Below are positions 53,993-62,595 of a stretch of 64,000 nt of DNA, one piece after another (positions within the stretch are counted from its first letter, which is position 1; the number at the start of each line of letters is the position of its first letter). A program made the translations under genes and the position numbers. The DNA comes from Planctomycetaceae bacterium. Lineage in GTDB: Bacteria; Planctomycetota; Phycisphaerae; Phycisphaerales; SM1A02. The DNA is taken from contig JAIXYQ010000005.1 of the NCBI GenBank assembly GCA_027490145.1, positions 60,365 through 124,364 of the forward strand. Reading direction: 5' to 3'. A model generated the notes under the pieces. It worked only from the letters and a program-made list of their open reading frames with translations, was not told the DNA's origin and did no database searches.

Positions 53993-54949
53993 TCAGCGCG
54001 CGCGCTCGGTGCGCATGCGATCGAGGCTGTTCTTGGCGGCCTCGTCGAAGATGCTCAGGGACGTCGTGCGCAGCAGGCGATCGGCCAGGCGCTCCATCGC
54101 CACGCGTTCCTGGGCGATGCGCGCGCGCTCACGCGCCCGGCGGTCGAGCTCGGCAGCCTCGATCGCAGGCGGTTGGCTCTCCGAGAGCATCTGCACGATC
54201 ATGAAGCGGTCCTCGACGAGCAGGGGATCACTGATCGCGTTGGTCGCGAGCGTGAACAGCGCCTCACGGAACGAACTTGGATACGCGGCATCCCGCCGCG
54301 TGACGCCCGTCACCAGGCCGCCGCGCGGGGCACTCGCATCCAGGCTCTCGCGCGCCGCGAGTTCCGGGAACGCCGCGCCGTCGCGCAGCGCCGCGCGCAC
54401 GCGCTCCGCCGCGACGAGGTCGGCCACCACGATCAGCCGTGCGTCGCGACGGGGCCCGACCAGCGCGTCGCGAGCCTGCTCGACCACGGCTTCATCGAGG
54501 ACGATGTCCTTGGCCACCATCGCGCGCAGCATGGCATTGCGCCGCAGCAGGGCCTGCCAACGCAGCGGTCCCAGGCCTTGCCTGGCCTTGAGGGACTGCA
54601 ACAGGCGCATGGCGCGCTCGGGATCCTGGTCGAGCGACTCGAGCACGCGACGCTCCTCGGCCAGCACGAGGTCCGTGCCCACGGTCACGCCCGCCTTGGT
54701 GCATTCGGTCTCGCAACGCCATTCCAGCACGACCTCCTCGAGCACCGGACCGCCGCTCGCCTCGGCCACGAGCGGTCCGAACGCGCGCCAATCAAGCACG
54801 CGTCCATCGATCACCGCGACCGGTGCGGACGCTGGTGCCGGGGTCGGCGTGGACGTGGCCGCAGGTTCGCCGGCACACGCGGCGAGCAGGGGCGCAACGG
54901 CGATTGCCGTCAGGATGGCGCGGTGGGAGGCATGCAGGTGGATGGTCAT
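53993..54949 (-). CDS. Parvulin-type peptidyl-prolyl isomerase-like lipoprotein (SurA/PrsA-like)
   Basis: The 318-residue product has a lipoprotein signal (AVAPLLAA-Cys; acylated Cys near residue 25), a Thr/Pro/Ala-rich linker, a helical domain (about 45-165) and a parvulin-like region (about 170-270: RDARLIVVADLVAAERVRAALRDGAAFPELAA, here the start of the domain, then APRGGLVTGV, AYPSSFREALFTL and DRFMIVQMLSE). The proline-isomerase active-site residues are not clearly conserved, so it may be only a chaperone for exported proteins. Its ATG overlaps the stop of the upstream glycosyltransferase gene (ATGA). Confidence 0.75.
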   Translation of the reverse strand: MTIHLHASHRAILTAIAVAPLLAACAGEPAATSTPTPAPASAPVAVIDGRVLDWRAFGPLVAEASGGPVLEEVVLEWRCETECTKAGVTVGTDLVLAEERRVLESLDQDPERAMRLLQSLKARQGLGPLRWQALLRRNAMLRAMVAKDIVLDEAVVEQARDALVGPRRDARLIVVADLVAAERVRAALRDGAAFPELAARESLDASAPRGGLVTGVTRRDAAYPSSFREALFTLATNAISDPLLVEDRFMIVQMLSESQPPAIEAAELDRRARERARIAQERVAMERLADRLLRTTSLSIFDEAAKNSLDRMRTERAR

Positions 54950-57093
54950 GGTGCGTCGGCCCTGGGGATGCGGTGGACGGAGCACTCGCCGGCGGTCTCG
55001 GCCACCGGATCGAGCAGCGCGAGGACCTGCCGCACGCGTTCATCGGTCAGGCGGGCATCGAGCCAGCCGCTCGCGCGCCAGCGGCGGAGCATCGAGTGAT
55101 CGACGACCACGTGCGAGTAGCCGGTGGTGCGCAGTTCGCGCACGCACTCCGCCGGGGCCATCCCATCGGCGAGCAAGCGTTCAAGCAGTCCTCGATCCCA
55201 GACGGTGTGGTAGTCGGGGATGCGGTTGCAGTACCAACCGCGGTTCTCGCCGAGCGAGATGACGCGGTCGCACGGCGCGAGCATCTCGTTGAGGACGAAC
55301 GCCGGTGAAGCCGCCCGCGCGGTCTCGAGCCAGGCATCATCGCCCGCACCGGCGGCGCGCAGTTCATCGCCCAGCGCCTCGCCGGTGAAGACGTCCTCCG
55401 CACCGATCGCGGCGGCCGGTGCGCCGGCGCGGCCATCGGTGGCGAACCACCAGGGCACCGCGCAGGCCATGCCGATCGCCAGCACGCTCACGCCCACGCG
55501 CGCTGCGCGCGCGACGATGCTCCGTGGTGCCACCGCGGAACCTGCATGCCCCCGTGCAGCGAGCGCACCGAGCAGCACACCCGCGGCGATCGCCATCGGT
55601 GCCGCGATCGGCACGAGGAAGCGCGACTTCTGGTGGGTGAAGGCGACCCAGAACACCAGGTTCGCCACGACCAGCACGGCCAGCACGATGCCCCCTCGGG
55701 GCACGCGACCCTGGCGCACGCGAAGGGTGAACATCACGCCAAGGAGACCGAGCCACGGCAGCAGCAGCCACTGCGGTCGCCAAGGTTCCGAGGCATCGGG
55801 GTTGGGCCCGATGCCGTACCGCAGCCACTCGTTCCAGAGCGCGGCAAGGCCCCATCCCGGTGGAGCGGCGTGCGCAGCGGCGAACGTGCGCTGCTGCTCG
55901 ACGGTCCACCAGTCGCCGGGGCCGAGTGCCGCCACGAACGGGAAGAAGGGCTGCCCCGCGTCGATCCAGTTGCGCAGCCACCACGGCATGAGCGCGACCG
56001 CGGCGACCACGATCGCCAGGGCGCTCGGCCAGAGGAGTGAGCGCCACGATCCGCGTTGCGTGACCGCGGCCAGCACGGCCGTGGGCAGCACCAGTGCGCC
56101 CGCTGCGTTGCCCTTGGACCCGATCGCCGCGGCACACACGATGGCCAACAGCATCACGCCGCATCGCTGTGCGGGGCTCGGTTCGTTCAGGACCATCACG
56201 ACCAGAGCCATGGCCATGACCACGGGAAGTTCCGTGTACGCCAGCGAACCCGTGGCGATGATCCACGGCGTCGACAGCAGCGCGATCGCCGCGAACCAGC
56301 CCGATGCGGTGATGGCCTGTGCCGACGCGCCGGCATCGCGCGCCACGGAGCGGGCCGCACCTGCGCATGCCAACGCAGCGACGGGCGCGATCATGGCATG
56401 CAGCCACTGGGCCCAGGTGCCTGCGAGCTTCGCATCGGGCGCGAAGGCCAGCACCTTCATGAACGATGCCTCCATGAAGGACGGCAGTGCGGAGTAGACG
56501 TTGTGCTCGAGGGTGGCCATGCGCCCCGCATCGAGCCACTCGCGCGGCAGGAGCAGGTGATAGGTCAGGGCGTCGTAGCCGCCGAACTCCGTCTGCCAGA
56601 GCCACCCGGGGGCCGTCGATGCCGCCGCGGCGAGCACGCCCAGGGGGATCGCCAACGCGACCAGCCAGGTCAGGCGCGGCGGCGCAATCGCCAGGCGTCG
56701 GGGAGCGCCGACGAGTCCCGCGAGGCCAGCCAGCAACGGCAACGAGGCGCCGATGGGCCGTTGCCACGCCAGCACGCCCAGCCAGGCGCACCAGGCGTCG
56801 ATGATGAGGTGGATGGACACGCCGAGCCCGATGACGAGCGCTCCATGCTCGACCGGATCGTCCCGGTGCGCGCGAAGCACACGGCACGCCAGCCGTCCCC
56901 ATCCGGCCGAGGACAGCAGCCACAGGCACGGCAGCCACGCGGAGAGGAACGCCACGCGGATGAGTTCCGGCGTGCGCGATGGCCCCAGTTCGCCCGTGCG
57001 GGTGGCGCACCACACCGCGCAGGCCGCGGCCGCCAACGCGGCGGCGAACCACGCCAGTCGGGCCGACGGTGCACGGGCAGGCTCCGGCATCAT
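54946..57093 (-). CDS. Polytopic membrane glycosyltransferase-like protein (PMT/GT39-like or DUF2723-type)
   Basis: The 715-residue membrane protein has at least twelve hydrophobic helices and a C-terminal periplasmic domain of about 150 residues. The arrangement, the early GLGVSIHLIIDAWCAWLG region, TEFGGYDALTYHLLLPREWLDAG with an Asp following a helix (a likely catalytic loop), and PSFMEASFMKVLAF all resemble GT-C lipid-linked glycosyltransferases such as PMT and ArnT. Its sugar and acceptor cannot be deduced. The C-terminal part (DAWLETARAAS...VHRIPRADAP) has no recognised domain. The ATG at 57093 or 57090 is the probable start. It is upstream of, and overlaps by ATGA, the parvulin-like gene. 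Confidence 0.72.
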   Translation of the reverse strand: MMPEPARAPSARLAWFAAALAAAACAVWCATRTGELGPSRTPELIRVAFLSAWLPCLWLLSSAGWGRLACRVLRAHRDDPVEHGALVIGLGVSIHLIIDAWCAWLGVLAWQRPIGASLPLLAGLAGLVGAPRRLAIAPPRLTWLVALAIPLGVLAAAASTAPGWLWQTEFGGYDALTYHLLLPREWLDAGRMATLEHNVYSALPSFMEASFMKVLAFAPDAKLAGTWAQWLHAMIAPVAALACAGAARSVARDAGASAQAITASGWFAAIALLSTPWIIATGSLAYTELPVVMAMALVVMVLNEPSPAQRCGVMLLAIVCAAAIGSKGNAAGALVLPTAVLAAVTQRGSWRSLLWPSALAIVVAAVALMPWWLRNWIDAGQPFFPFVAALGPGDWWTVEQQRTFAAAHAAPPGWGLAALWNEWLRYGIGPNPDASEPWRPQWLLLPWLGLLGVMFTLRVRQGRVPRGGIVLAVLVVANLVFWVAFTHQKSRFLVPIAAPMAIAAGVLLGALAARGHAGSAVAPRSIVARAARVGVSVLAIGMACAVPWWFATDGRAGAPAAAIGAEDVFTGEALGDELRAAGAGDDAWLETARAASPAFVLNEMLAPCDRVISLGENRGWYCNRIPDYHTVWDRGLLERLLADGMAPAECVRELRTTGYSHVVVDHSMLRRWRASGWLDARLTDERVRQVLALLDPVAETAGECSVHRIPRADAP

Positions 57094-57102
57094 GGCATTG
57101 CA

Positions 57103-57136
57103 GAAACACAACCGCCCCGCGTCAAGCGGGGCGGTT
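57103..57136 (-). terminator. Rho-independent terminator of rpmI-rplT
   Basis: The 11-bp stem AACCGCCCCGC (57110-57120) pairs with GCGGGGCGGTT (57126-57136) around GTCAA. Read on the minus strand it is followed by TGTGTTTCTG, a T-rich tail. Confidence 0.65.
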
Positions 57137-57163
57137 GGAGTGCTTTGATTCGATCGCCGGGGC

Positions 57164-57535
57164 TCAGGCAGCCACCTTGCAGGTGGTGTGCTTCTTGGCC
57201 GTTTCGACGAGCGTGTCGAAGGTGGTCGGGTCCTCGATCGCGATCTGGCTGAGCATCTTGCGGTTCAGCAGGATGCAGGCGCGCGACAGGCCGTTGATGA
57301 ACACGCTGTAGCGCATGCCACGCATGCGGCAGGCGGCCGTGATGCGGGTGATCCACAGGCTGCGGTACTCGCGGCGGCGCGCGCGACGGTCACGCCACGC
57401 GAAGCGACCGGCGCGCATGAGCGCGACCTTGGCTTGCTGCTTGAGGCGGCTCTTGGTGCCGAAGTAACCGCGGGCTTCGCGGAGCAGGCGACGACGGGCT
57501 TGGGTACGGGCTGCGCCCTTACGTGCACGGGGCAT
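57164..57535 (-). CDS. rplT: 50S ribosomal protein L20
   Basis: The 123-residue protein binds 23S rRNA early in 50S assembly. It matches L20 throughout: RKGAARTQARRRLLREARGYFG at the N-terminus (in part), LKQQAKVALMRAGRFAWRDRRARRREYR, LWITRITAACRMRGMRYSVFI and NGLSRACILLNRKMLSQIAI. AAGGAG lies 6 nt before the ATG. rpmI is 112 bp upstream on the same strand, the normal rpmI-rplT order, and a terminator follows. infC is not adjacent. Confidence 0.96.
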   Translation of the reverse strand: MPRARKGAARTQARRRLLREARGYFGTKSRLKQQAKVALMRAGRFAWRDRRARRREYRSLWITRITAACRMRGMRYSVFINGLSRACILLNRKMLSQIAIEDPTTFDTLVETAKKHTTCKVAA

Positions 57536-57647
57536 GGTTCACTCCTTGCTTGTCCGATCGGGGCTGGCCGGGCCAGTCTTCGTTCCCGTCGGTCGTTGTG
57601 CGAATGCCCCAGCCACCGTGGCGGGGGCGATCAATCAGACGATCGGT

Positions 57648-57959
57648 TCAGGCCTTGGCCTTGGCGGCGCGCTTGGTCTTGGGTGCAGCCTTGGTTTCGG
57701 CGGCAGGGGTGGACTCGGTGGCAGCCTTGGCGTCGTCGGCTTCGTGCTGTTCCTGCGAACGCAAGCCGCGGAACAGCAGCTTCTCGTAGGCGCCCATGTC
57801 GCCCGAGCGAGCGTGGCGCGACTTGCGGTACGACTGGACCTGGAGGCCCGTCTTGTTGCTCTTCAAGTGGCGGCTCCGCGGCGGCTTGAACTTGATCTTG
57901 CCGCTCTTGGTGATCTTGACGCGCTTGAGGAGGCCCTTGTGGCTCTTGTTCTTCGGCAT
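57648..57959 (-). CDS. rpmI: 50S ribosomal protein L35 with long basic C-terminal tail
   Basis: The 103-residue protein has an N-terminal L35 core of about 62 residues (MPKNKSHKGLLKRVKITKSG, RSRHLKSNKTG, SYRKSRHARSGD). Normal L35 is about 65 residues; here about 40 more follow, ending in a low-complexity Ala/Lys/Thr tail (AAETKAAPKTKRAAKAKA). Such tails on ribosomal proteins are usually disordered and RNA-binding. A consensus promoter lies 29-57 bp upstream, and rplT follows in the same unit. Confidence 0.92.
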   Translation of the reverse strand: MPKNKSHKGLLKRVKITKSGKIKFKPPRSRHLKSNKTGLQVQSYRKSRHARSGDMGAYEKLLFRGLRSQEQHEADDAKAATESTPAAETKAAPKTKRAAKAKA

Positions 57960-57987
57960 TGGTGCACCCGCTTTGGAGAGATCCGCA

Positions 57988-58016
57988 AGGGTAGCGGCAA
58001 CCCGCGTTCACCGCAA
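57988..58016 (-). promoter_or_regulatory. Promoter of rpmI-rplT
   Basis: On the minus strand, TTGCGG (58011-58016), a 17-bp spacer and TACCCT (57988-57993) give a leader of about 22 nt to the rpmI ATG. The position so close to the ATG leaves no room for infC in the same transcript. Confidence 0.6.
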
Positions 58017-58069
58017 GGGCACCGTTCGTGTTCGGTTCGGGCTGTGGATGAGCGTGGGTGGATCGGCGA

Positions 58070-58990
58070 TTATTGGCCGAGGAACACTTCGTACTGGTCG
58101 AACTTCACGCCCTTGAAGTCCACGCCCTCGCTGCCTGAGACGCCGCGCAGGGTCCACATGTTGTCCAAGCGAGCCTCGGGCCCGACGTTGATGAAGGGAA
58201 GCGGCTTCCAGATCACGGCGCCATCGCTGAAGAGCACGTTCTGCCCATCCCCGCCATGGTTTGGACTGGAGGACTTGATGCCCACCTTGGGCGACAGCAG
58301 GATCGGGTTGGCATCGGCGGCCAACGGCGAGAGCACCAGCGTGGTGATGCGCACGTGCGAGGCGTGCAGCGGCACCCTGAACGACAGTTGACGCGCACCC
58401 GCGCAGTGCAGGCAGCCCGGGCGGCAATAGCCCTTGTCGGCAAGCACGCGAACGGCTTGAGCGGTGTCGGCGGACACGGACGTGGGCAGGTCTCCAGACG
58501 GGCCCGCGTTGAGCATGGAGCCGAGGCCCGCAGCCATGGGCAGGTTGCCCTTGCTGTCGGTGCTGTAGGCGGTGAACGCCGAGCCGAGTTCACGGAACCC
58601 GTTGGCACAGAGCACGCGCGAGCTGGTGCTCCGGACTTGGTTCGCCATGGGGACGGCGACACCGACCAGGAGGAGCACGCAGGCCGCCACGCTGACGAAG
58701 TCCGGCAGCCGCCAACGCGTTCGGGCGATCGGCGCATCAGTGAGCACCATGCGTTCGCTGCGCTCGGCATCGGCACGCTCCACCGAGAGCAGCGTGGCAT
58801 CGATCAGGGCCTCATCGGGCACCGGCGTGGGGTAGCGATCGAGCAGGGTGCCGATGCGGGCGAGCGCGCGAAGGGCATCGGCATCCTGCGATGAGGAAGG
58901 CGTGACCTTGGATGGATCCCAGCCGGCATGCACCAACTGGTCGACGATGTGCGCATCGCGCGGATCAAGGTTGGGTTCGTGCTGGCTCAT
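58070..58990 (-). CDS. Anti-sigma-factor-like membrane protein with DUF1559-type C-terminal motif
   Basis: The 306-residue protein is coupled to the ECF sigma gene (ATGA overlap), the usual sign of an anti-sigma partner. Residues 1-95 are cytoplasmic (DAHIVDQLVHAGWDP, then a helical region), residues 98-118 form one membrane helix (FVSVAACVLLLVGVAVPMANQ) and the rest is periplasmic. Near residues 244-257, NHGGDGQNVLFSDGAV matches the H-G-G-x-G-x-N-V-L-F-x-D-G signature of planctomycete DUF1559 pseudopilin-like proteins, although no prepilin leader is present. The periplasmic region has paired cysteines (GYCRPGCLHC). It may sense an envelope signal. The anti-sigma role is inferred from position and topology. 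Confidence 0.72.
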   Translation of the reverse strand: MSQHEPNLDPRDAHIVDQLVHAGWDPSKVTPSSSQDADALRALARIGTLLDRYPTPVPDEALIDATLLSVERADAERSERMVLTDAPIARTRWRLPDFVSVAACVLLLVGVAVPMANQVRSTSSRVLCANGFRELGSAFTAYSTDSKGNLPMAAGLGSMLNAGPSGDLPTSVSADTAQAVRVLADKGYCRPGCLHCAGARQLSFRVPLHASHVRITTLVLSPLAADANPILLSPKVGIKSSSPNHGGDGQNVLFSDGAVIWKPLPFINVGPEARLDNMWTLRGVSGSEGVDFKGVKFDQYEVFLGQ

Positions 58991-59604
58991 GCGGCATCCT
59001 GTCCGGCTTGGGTGCGCTTCCAGGCATCGGCGAAGGCGGCCACGGCCGCATGCAGGCGGCTCTTGACGGTCCCAAGCGGAATGCCCAACGTCTCGGCGAT
59101 CTGTTGGTACGGCATCTTGTGGAAATACCCAAGGAGGAGGATTTCACGAAGGTGGGCGGGAAGTCCATCCACCACGGTCTTGACCATCTGGGCCTCGTCG
59201 TGCGAACCCATGGGGTCGCCCGGCGCTTCGTCGTTGCGGGAGATCGTGTCCGCCAAGGCGACCTGGCCATCGGTGCCGCGCATGGGGGCATCGATCGAGG
59301 CCATCGCGTGGCGCTTGCGGCGCCGGAGATGGTCACGCGCCTTGTTCGCAGCCACCGTGAACAGCCATGGCTTGAACGTGCGCTCCTGGTCGAACGTGCC
59401 GCCCGACAGGTGGACCTGGACCCAAGTGTCCTGGAAGACATCGTCGGCGGCAGACGCCGAGCCCATGAACATGGTCAGGAAGCGGTGGAGTTCGGTCCGG
59501 TAGCGCTCGAGCAGCGCGCGGAAGGCGCCATCACGACCGTCAAGGTGCGCCTTGAGCAGCGCTTCATCGGTCTGTGACTCCCAGGCCTCCATGGGGAGCG
59601 GCAT
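58987..59604 (-). CDS. ECF-family RNA polymerase sigma factor
   Basis: From the ATG at 59604 the product is 205 residues, normal for an ECF sigma. Region 2 runs from about residue 25 to 95 (LLERYRTELHRFLTMFM, DDVFQDTWVQVH, KPWLFTVAANKARDHLRR). Region 4 runs from about 140 to 195 (LPAHLREILLLGYFHKMPYQ, IAETLGIPLGTVKSRLHAAV). The frame remains open with plausible codon use to an ATG at 59781, which would add 59 residues, so the start is uncertain. It overlaps the putative anti-sigma gene by ATGA. The 250 bp between this gene and hpnH holds no other gene; a TACGAT hexamer at 59800-59805 may serve hpnH. Confidence 0.88.
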   Translation of the reverse strand: MPLPMEAWESQTDEALLKAHLDGRDGAFRALLERYRTELHRFLTMFMGSASAADDVFQDTWVQVHLSGGTFDQERTFKPWLFTVAANKARDHLRRRKRHAMASIDAPMRGTDGQVALADTISRNDEAPGDPMGSHDEAQMVKTVVDGLPAHLREILLLGYFHKMPYQQIAETLGIPLGTVKSRLHAAVAAFADAWKRTQAGQDAA

Positions 59605-59853
59605 GCTAGTGGAACGATCGAGGCCGTTCCCGCATTGCGTGTCAGGTTTCTGTGCGGCCGGCCCCTTGGATTGAGTGCCCCGCAGCGTGAGGGGAAAGCC
59701 GTTGTTGCCCAGGAGCCCCGAGAGATCCACCCCGGCGCCGAATCCGGCCGCGGCGGGGGAGAGCAGGGATGGCAGGATCATGGCGCCCACGATGGTTCGC
59801 TACGATCCCGAAGCCCGTCCGGTTCGGACGTCGGAACAGGAGTTGAGCCAAAA

Positions 59854-60999
59854 ATGGCAGTGCCGATCTCGCAGATGTGGACCGTGGCGACCTACGTGCT
59901 GGGCCAGCGGCTCCGTGGGCGCAAGCAATACCCCTTGGTGTTGATGCTGGAACCGCTGTTTCGCTGCAACCTGGCGTGTGCCGGCTGCGGCAAGATCCAG
60001 TACCCGGCCCACATCCTGAAGCGGGACCTCTCGGTCGAGGAGTGCCTGAAGGCCGTGGATGAGTGCGGCGCCCCGATGGTGAGCATTCCCGGCGGCGAGC
60101 CGCTCCTGCACCCGCAGATCGCCGAACTCGTGCGCGAGCTCGTCAAGCGCCGCAAGTACATCTATCTCTGCACCAATGCGCTCCTGCTCAAGGAGAAGCT
60201 CGAGGCAGGCTGGTTCACGCCGAGCAAGTACCTGACCTTCAGCGTGCACATGGACGGCCAGGAGGAGAACCACGACTTCGCCGTCTGCCGCGAAGGCACC
60301 TACCAGAAGGCGATTTCGGGCATTCGGTTGGCGGTCGAGCGCGGGTTCCGGGTGACGACCAACACCACGCTCTTCGACGGCGCCGATCCCAACAGCGTGC
60401 GCGCGTTCTTCGACGAGATGATGGACCTGGGCGTCGAAGGGATGATGGTGAGCCCCGGCTACGCGTACGACAAGGCACCCGACCAGACGGGCTTCCTCAA
60501 GCGCAAGAACACCCACGAGCTCTTCGAGATGATCCTCTCGAACCGCAAGGACGGCCGCCGCCGCTGGCGCTTCAACCAGAGCGCGCTGTTCCTCGAGTTC
60601 CTCATGGGCAAGCGCGACTTCGAGTGCACGCCCTGGGGCAATCCGACCTACAACATCTTCGGTTGGCAGAAGCCGTGCTACCTGCTGCAGGAGGGTTACG
60701 TCGACACCTTCGAGGAGCTGATGCGCGACACGCAGTGGGAGCGCTACGGCCGCGCGAGCGGCAACCCGAAGTGCCAGAACTGCATGGTGCACTGCGGCTA
60801 CGAGCCCAGCGCGGTCGACTACACCTTCTCCGGCGTCCCCGGCCTGTGGGCGACCGTGAAGGCCATGGTGTTCAACACCTACGCCAACCCGCGTGCCAAG
60901 CGCCGCCTCGAGGAAGAGAAGTCGAAGCCCCATGGTCCCATGCAGCACCTCGTGCAGCTGGGGCTGGCGAAGGATCTCGAGCAGCGCGGCGCGGCCTGA
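59854..60999 (+). CDS. hpnH: Adenosyl-hopene transferase HpnH (radical SAM)
   Basis: The 381-residue radical-SAM enzyme joins a 5'-deoxyadenosyl group to diploptene, the first step of C35 hopanoid side-chain synthesis. The cluster motif is CNLACAGCGKI (Cx3Cx2C) near residues 38-45. Family segments include QYPAHILKRDLSVEECLKAV, VSIPGGEPLLHPQI, TFSVHMDGQEE, YAYDKAPDQTGFL and NIFGWQKPCYLLQEGY. The C-terminal cysteine cluster is NPKCQNCMVHCGYE. AGGAG lies 12 nt before the ATG. No other hopanoid gene (shc, hpnG) is present in the window, so it is detached from its pathway. Confidence 0.93.
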   Translation: MAVPISQMWTVATYVLGQRLRGRKQYPLVLMLEPLFRCNLACAGCGKIQYPAHILKRDLSVEECLKAVDECGAPMVSIPGGEPLLHPQIAELVRELVKRRKYIYLCTNALLLKEKLEAGWFTPSKYLTFSVHMDGQEENHDFAVCREGTYQKAISGIRLAVERGFRVTTNTTLFDGADPNSVRAFFDEMMDLGVEGMMVSPGYAYDKAPDQTGFLKRKNTHELFEMILSNRKDGRRRWRFNQSALFLEFLMGKRDFECTPWGNPTYNIFGWQKPCYLLQEGYVDTFEELMRDTQWERYGRASGNPKCQNCMVHCGYEPSAVDYTFSGVPGLWATVKAMVFNTYANPRAKRRLEEEKSKPHGPMQHLVQLGLAKDLEQRGAA

Positions 61000-61005
61000 G
61001 CGTGC

Positions 61006-62460
61006 TCACCGCGTGGGTGGTGGCGACCAGTCCGCGGGCCACGCCGGCGCGATGCCCTCGGCAGGGATGGCGTGCTCCAGCCCGCCGGCCCAGAGCACCA
61101 TCTGCACCGCGAGCCGTCGAACCTCGATGTCGGCGAAGTCGCCCGGGTGCCCAAGCGTCGTGAAGCCCATGCGTCGGGGCATGAGTTGGGTCGGCACGAA
61201 GGGACGCGGCGTGTCGGGGCCGGCATCCCGTCGTGCAGCGGCAACCTCGGCGTATCGCGCCCGGCGGCCTTCGGGGGCGTCGGGGCCCTTGTGCTCGCGC
61301 ACCCACAGGATCGGCTGGCGCCGCGGGACTGCGTCAGGCAGTTCGCTGGCGATCGCTTCGCCCCACAGCAGCACCGTGGCATCCGCTGGCAGTGGCTCAA
61401 CGTGGTAGAGCCAACTCGGCACGATCTGGCCGCCCTTCACGCCGCGAACGATGGGGTGATCCTTGGCTGTGCCATCGGGGGGAAGGATTCGCGTGGTGCT
61501 CGTGTGGCCGTGGTGGCTGATCCACTGCTGGCCGAAGACCTGCTTCGGGAAGTCGTTGTTCCACCACGTCCGCCGCGAGGCCTCGGGCATGGCGAAGGCA
61601 TGCGTGCTCGTGCGGAAGCCCACGATCGGCAGACCGCTGCGCAGCGCCGAATCGAGCGTGTCGAGCCCGCGCGCATCGGCTTGGCGCCAACGCAGGAAGA
61701 GCGCCAGGCAATCGCTTGACCCAAGCGCACGATCGGCGAACGCCGTCGGGCACGATGGATCTGGCACACGCTTGGGGATGTCCCAGTGCACGATCCGCGG
61801 ATCGAACGGCGTCGCAGCCTGGCGCGAACCGCTTGCCGCGCCCGCAGGCTGTGGCATGGCGGGGGCCGCGAGCGTGGCGGCGCGCACCGCGGCGCACACG
61901 GCATCGGCCAAGAGCGGCATCGTGATCTCGCTGCGGTACTCATCATCACCGCTCACGATGCTCGCGTTGAGGAGTGGTTGGAAACCGTTGGGAAACTCAG
62001 CCTCGATCGCTTGGCCCGATGCGCCGTTGCTGCCAGTCTGCGCGCTGGCGAAGACACGCACGCGCTGACCGATCGGTGGTATGACGAAGTGCCCTGATGC
62101 GCCGGTGCCGCCGAGCAGGCCCAACGTGCGGGTCCACGCGCCGATCGTGATCGGGGCTCCGGACTTCGCGCCCGAGGCCATGCGATCGAACTGGACTTGC
62201 TCAACCTGCACGGTGAGCGCGATGGCCGTGGTGCGCTCACCCACGAGCGGGATGCCGCTGGTGGATTCGGTGCGAGCAGTCACCACGCCCACGACGCACA
62301 GGTCGGACTGCTGGAGCTCGTCCATCGAGAGCGGTGCCTTTTCGGCATGCGCGGCAGATCCAGCGATGGGCAGCAGCAGTGCCGCCGCGAGCAGCGCACA
62401 CCGTGCCAAGAATGGCCCCATCAGTTCACGCCGGGGTCGAGGAGCACTGGCTGGCGTCAT
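61006..62460 (-). CDS. Secreted ThuA-like protein with N-terminal beta domain
   Basis: The 484-residue product has a signal peptide (FLARCALLAAALLLPIAGSAAHA, cleaved near residue 36; an internal ATG at 62421 would also give it). Residues about 40-170 are beta-rich and unassigned (SDLCVVGVVTARTES, GQRVRVFASAQTG). The C-terminal part, about 245-475, matches ThuA-like class-I-glutamine-amidotransferase-fold proteins of Planctomycetota: GLPIVGFRTSTHAFAMP, QVFGQQWISHHGHTSTT, DHPIVRGVKG, PILWVREHKG and RMGFTTLGHPGDF. In that family the domain often accompanies sugar degradation. The ATG at 62460 was chosen because TACCCT lies 7 nt upstream. It converges on hpnH with 6 bp between stops. Confidence 0.78.
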   Translation of the reverse strand: MTPASAPRPRRELMGPFLARCALLAAALLLPIAGSAAHAEKAPLSMDELQQSDLCVVGVVTARTESTSGIPLVGERTTAIALTVQVEQVQFDRMASGAKSGAPITIGAWTRTLGLLGGTGASGHFVIPPIGQRVRVFASAQTGSNGASGQAIEAEFPNGFQPLLNASIVSGDDEYRSEITMPLLADAVCAAVRAATLAAPAMPQPAGAASGSRQAATPFDPRIVHWDIPKRVPDPSCPTAFADRALGSSDCLALFLRWRQADARGLDTLDSALRSGLPIVGFRTSTHAFAMPEASRRTWWNNDFPKQVFGQQWISHHGHTSTTRILPPDGTAKDHPIVRGVKGGQIVPSWLYHVEPLPADATVLLWGEAIASELPDAVPRRQPILWVREHKGPDAPEGRRARYAEVAAARRDAGPDTPRPFVPTQLMPRRMGFTTLGHPGDFADIEVRRLAVQMVLWAGGLEHAIPAEGIAPAWPADWSPPPTR

Positions 62461-62467
62461 GCCGTGC

Positions 62468-62473
62468 AGGGTA
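62468..62473 (-). promoter_or_regulatory. -10-like TACCCT, leaderless promoter of the ThuA-like gene
   Basis: On the minus strand, TACCCT ends 7 nt before the ATG at 62460. There is no Shine-Dalgarno. Confidence 0.45.
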
Positions 62474-62583
62474 CGGCTGCAGATCGGCGGCTTCCGACAG
62501 GGAACCGCCACGAATCCCCTCGCTGTGGGCCGTCAGCCGTGTGGACAACCTGTCCGGGCAACGCGGCTGGCCGCGGATGGACG

Positions 62584-62589
62584 CAGACT
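62584..62589 (+). promoter_or_regulatory. -10-like CAGACT before the RdgC-like gene
   Basis: CAGACT ends 6 nt before the ATG at 62596. It resembles TAGACT at the multihaem gene with one change at the first base. Confidence 0.3.
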
Positions 62590-62595
62590 CCCGGC

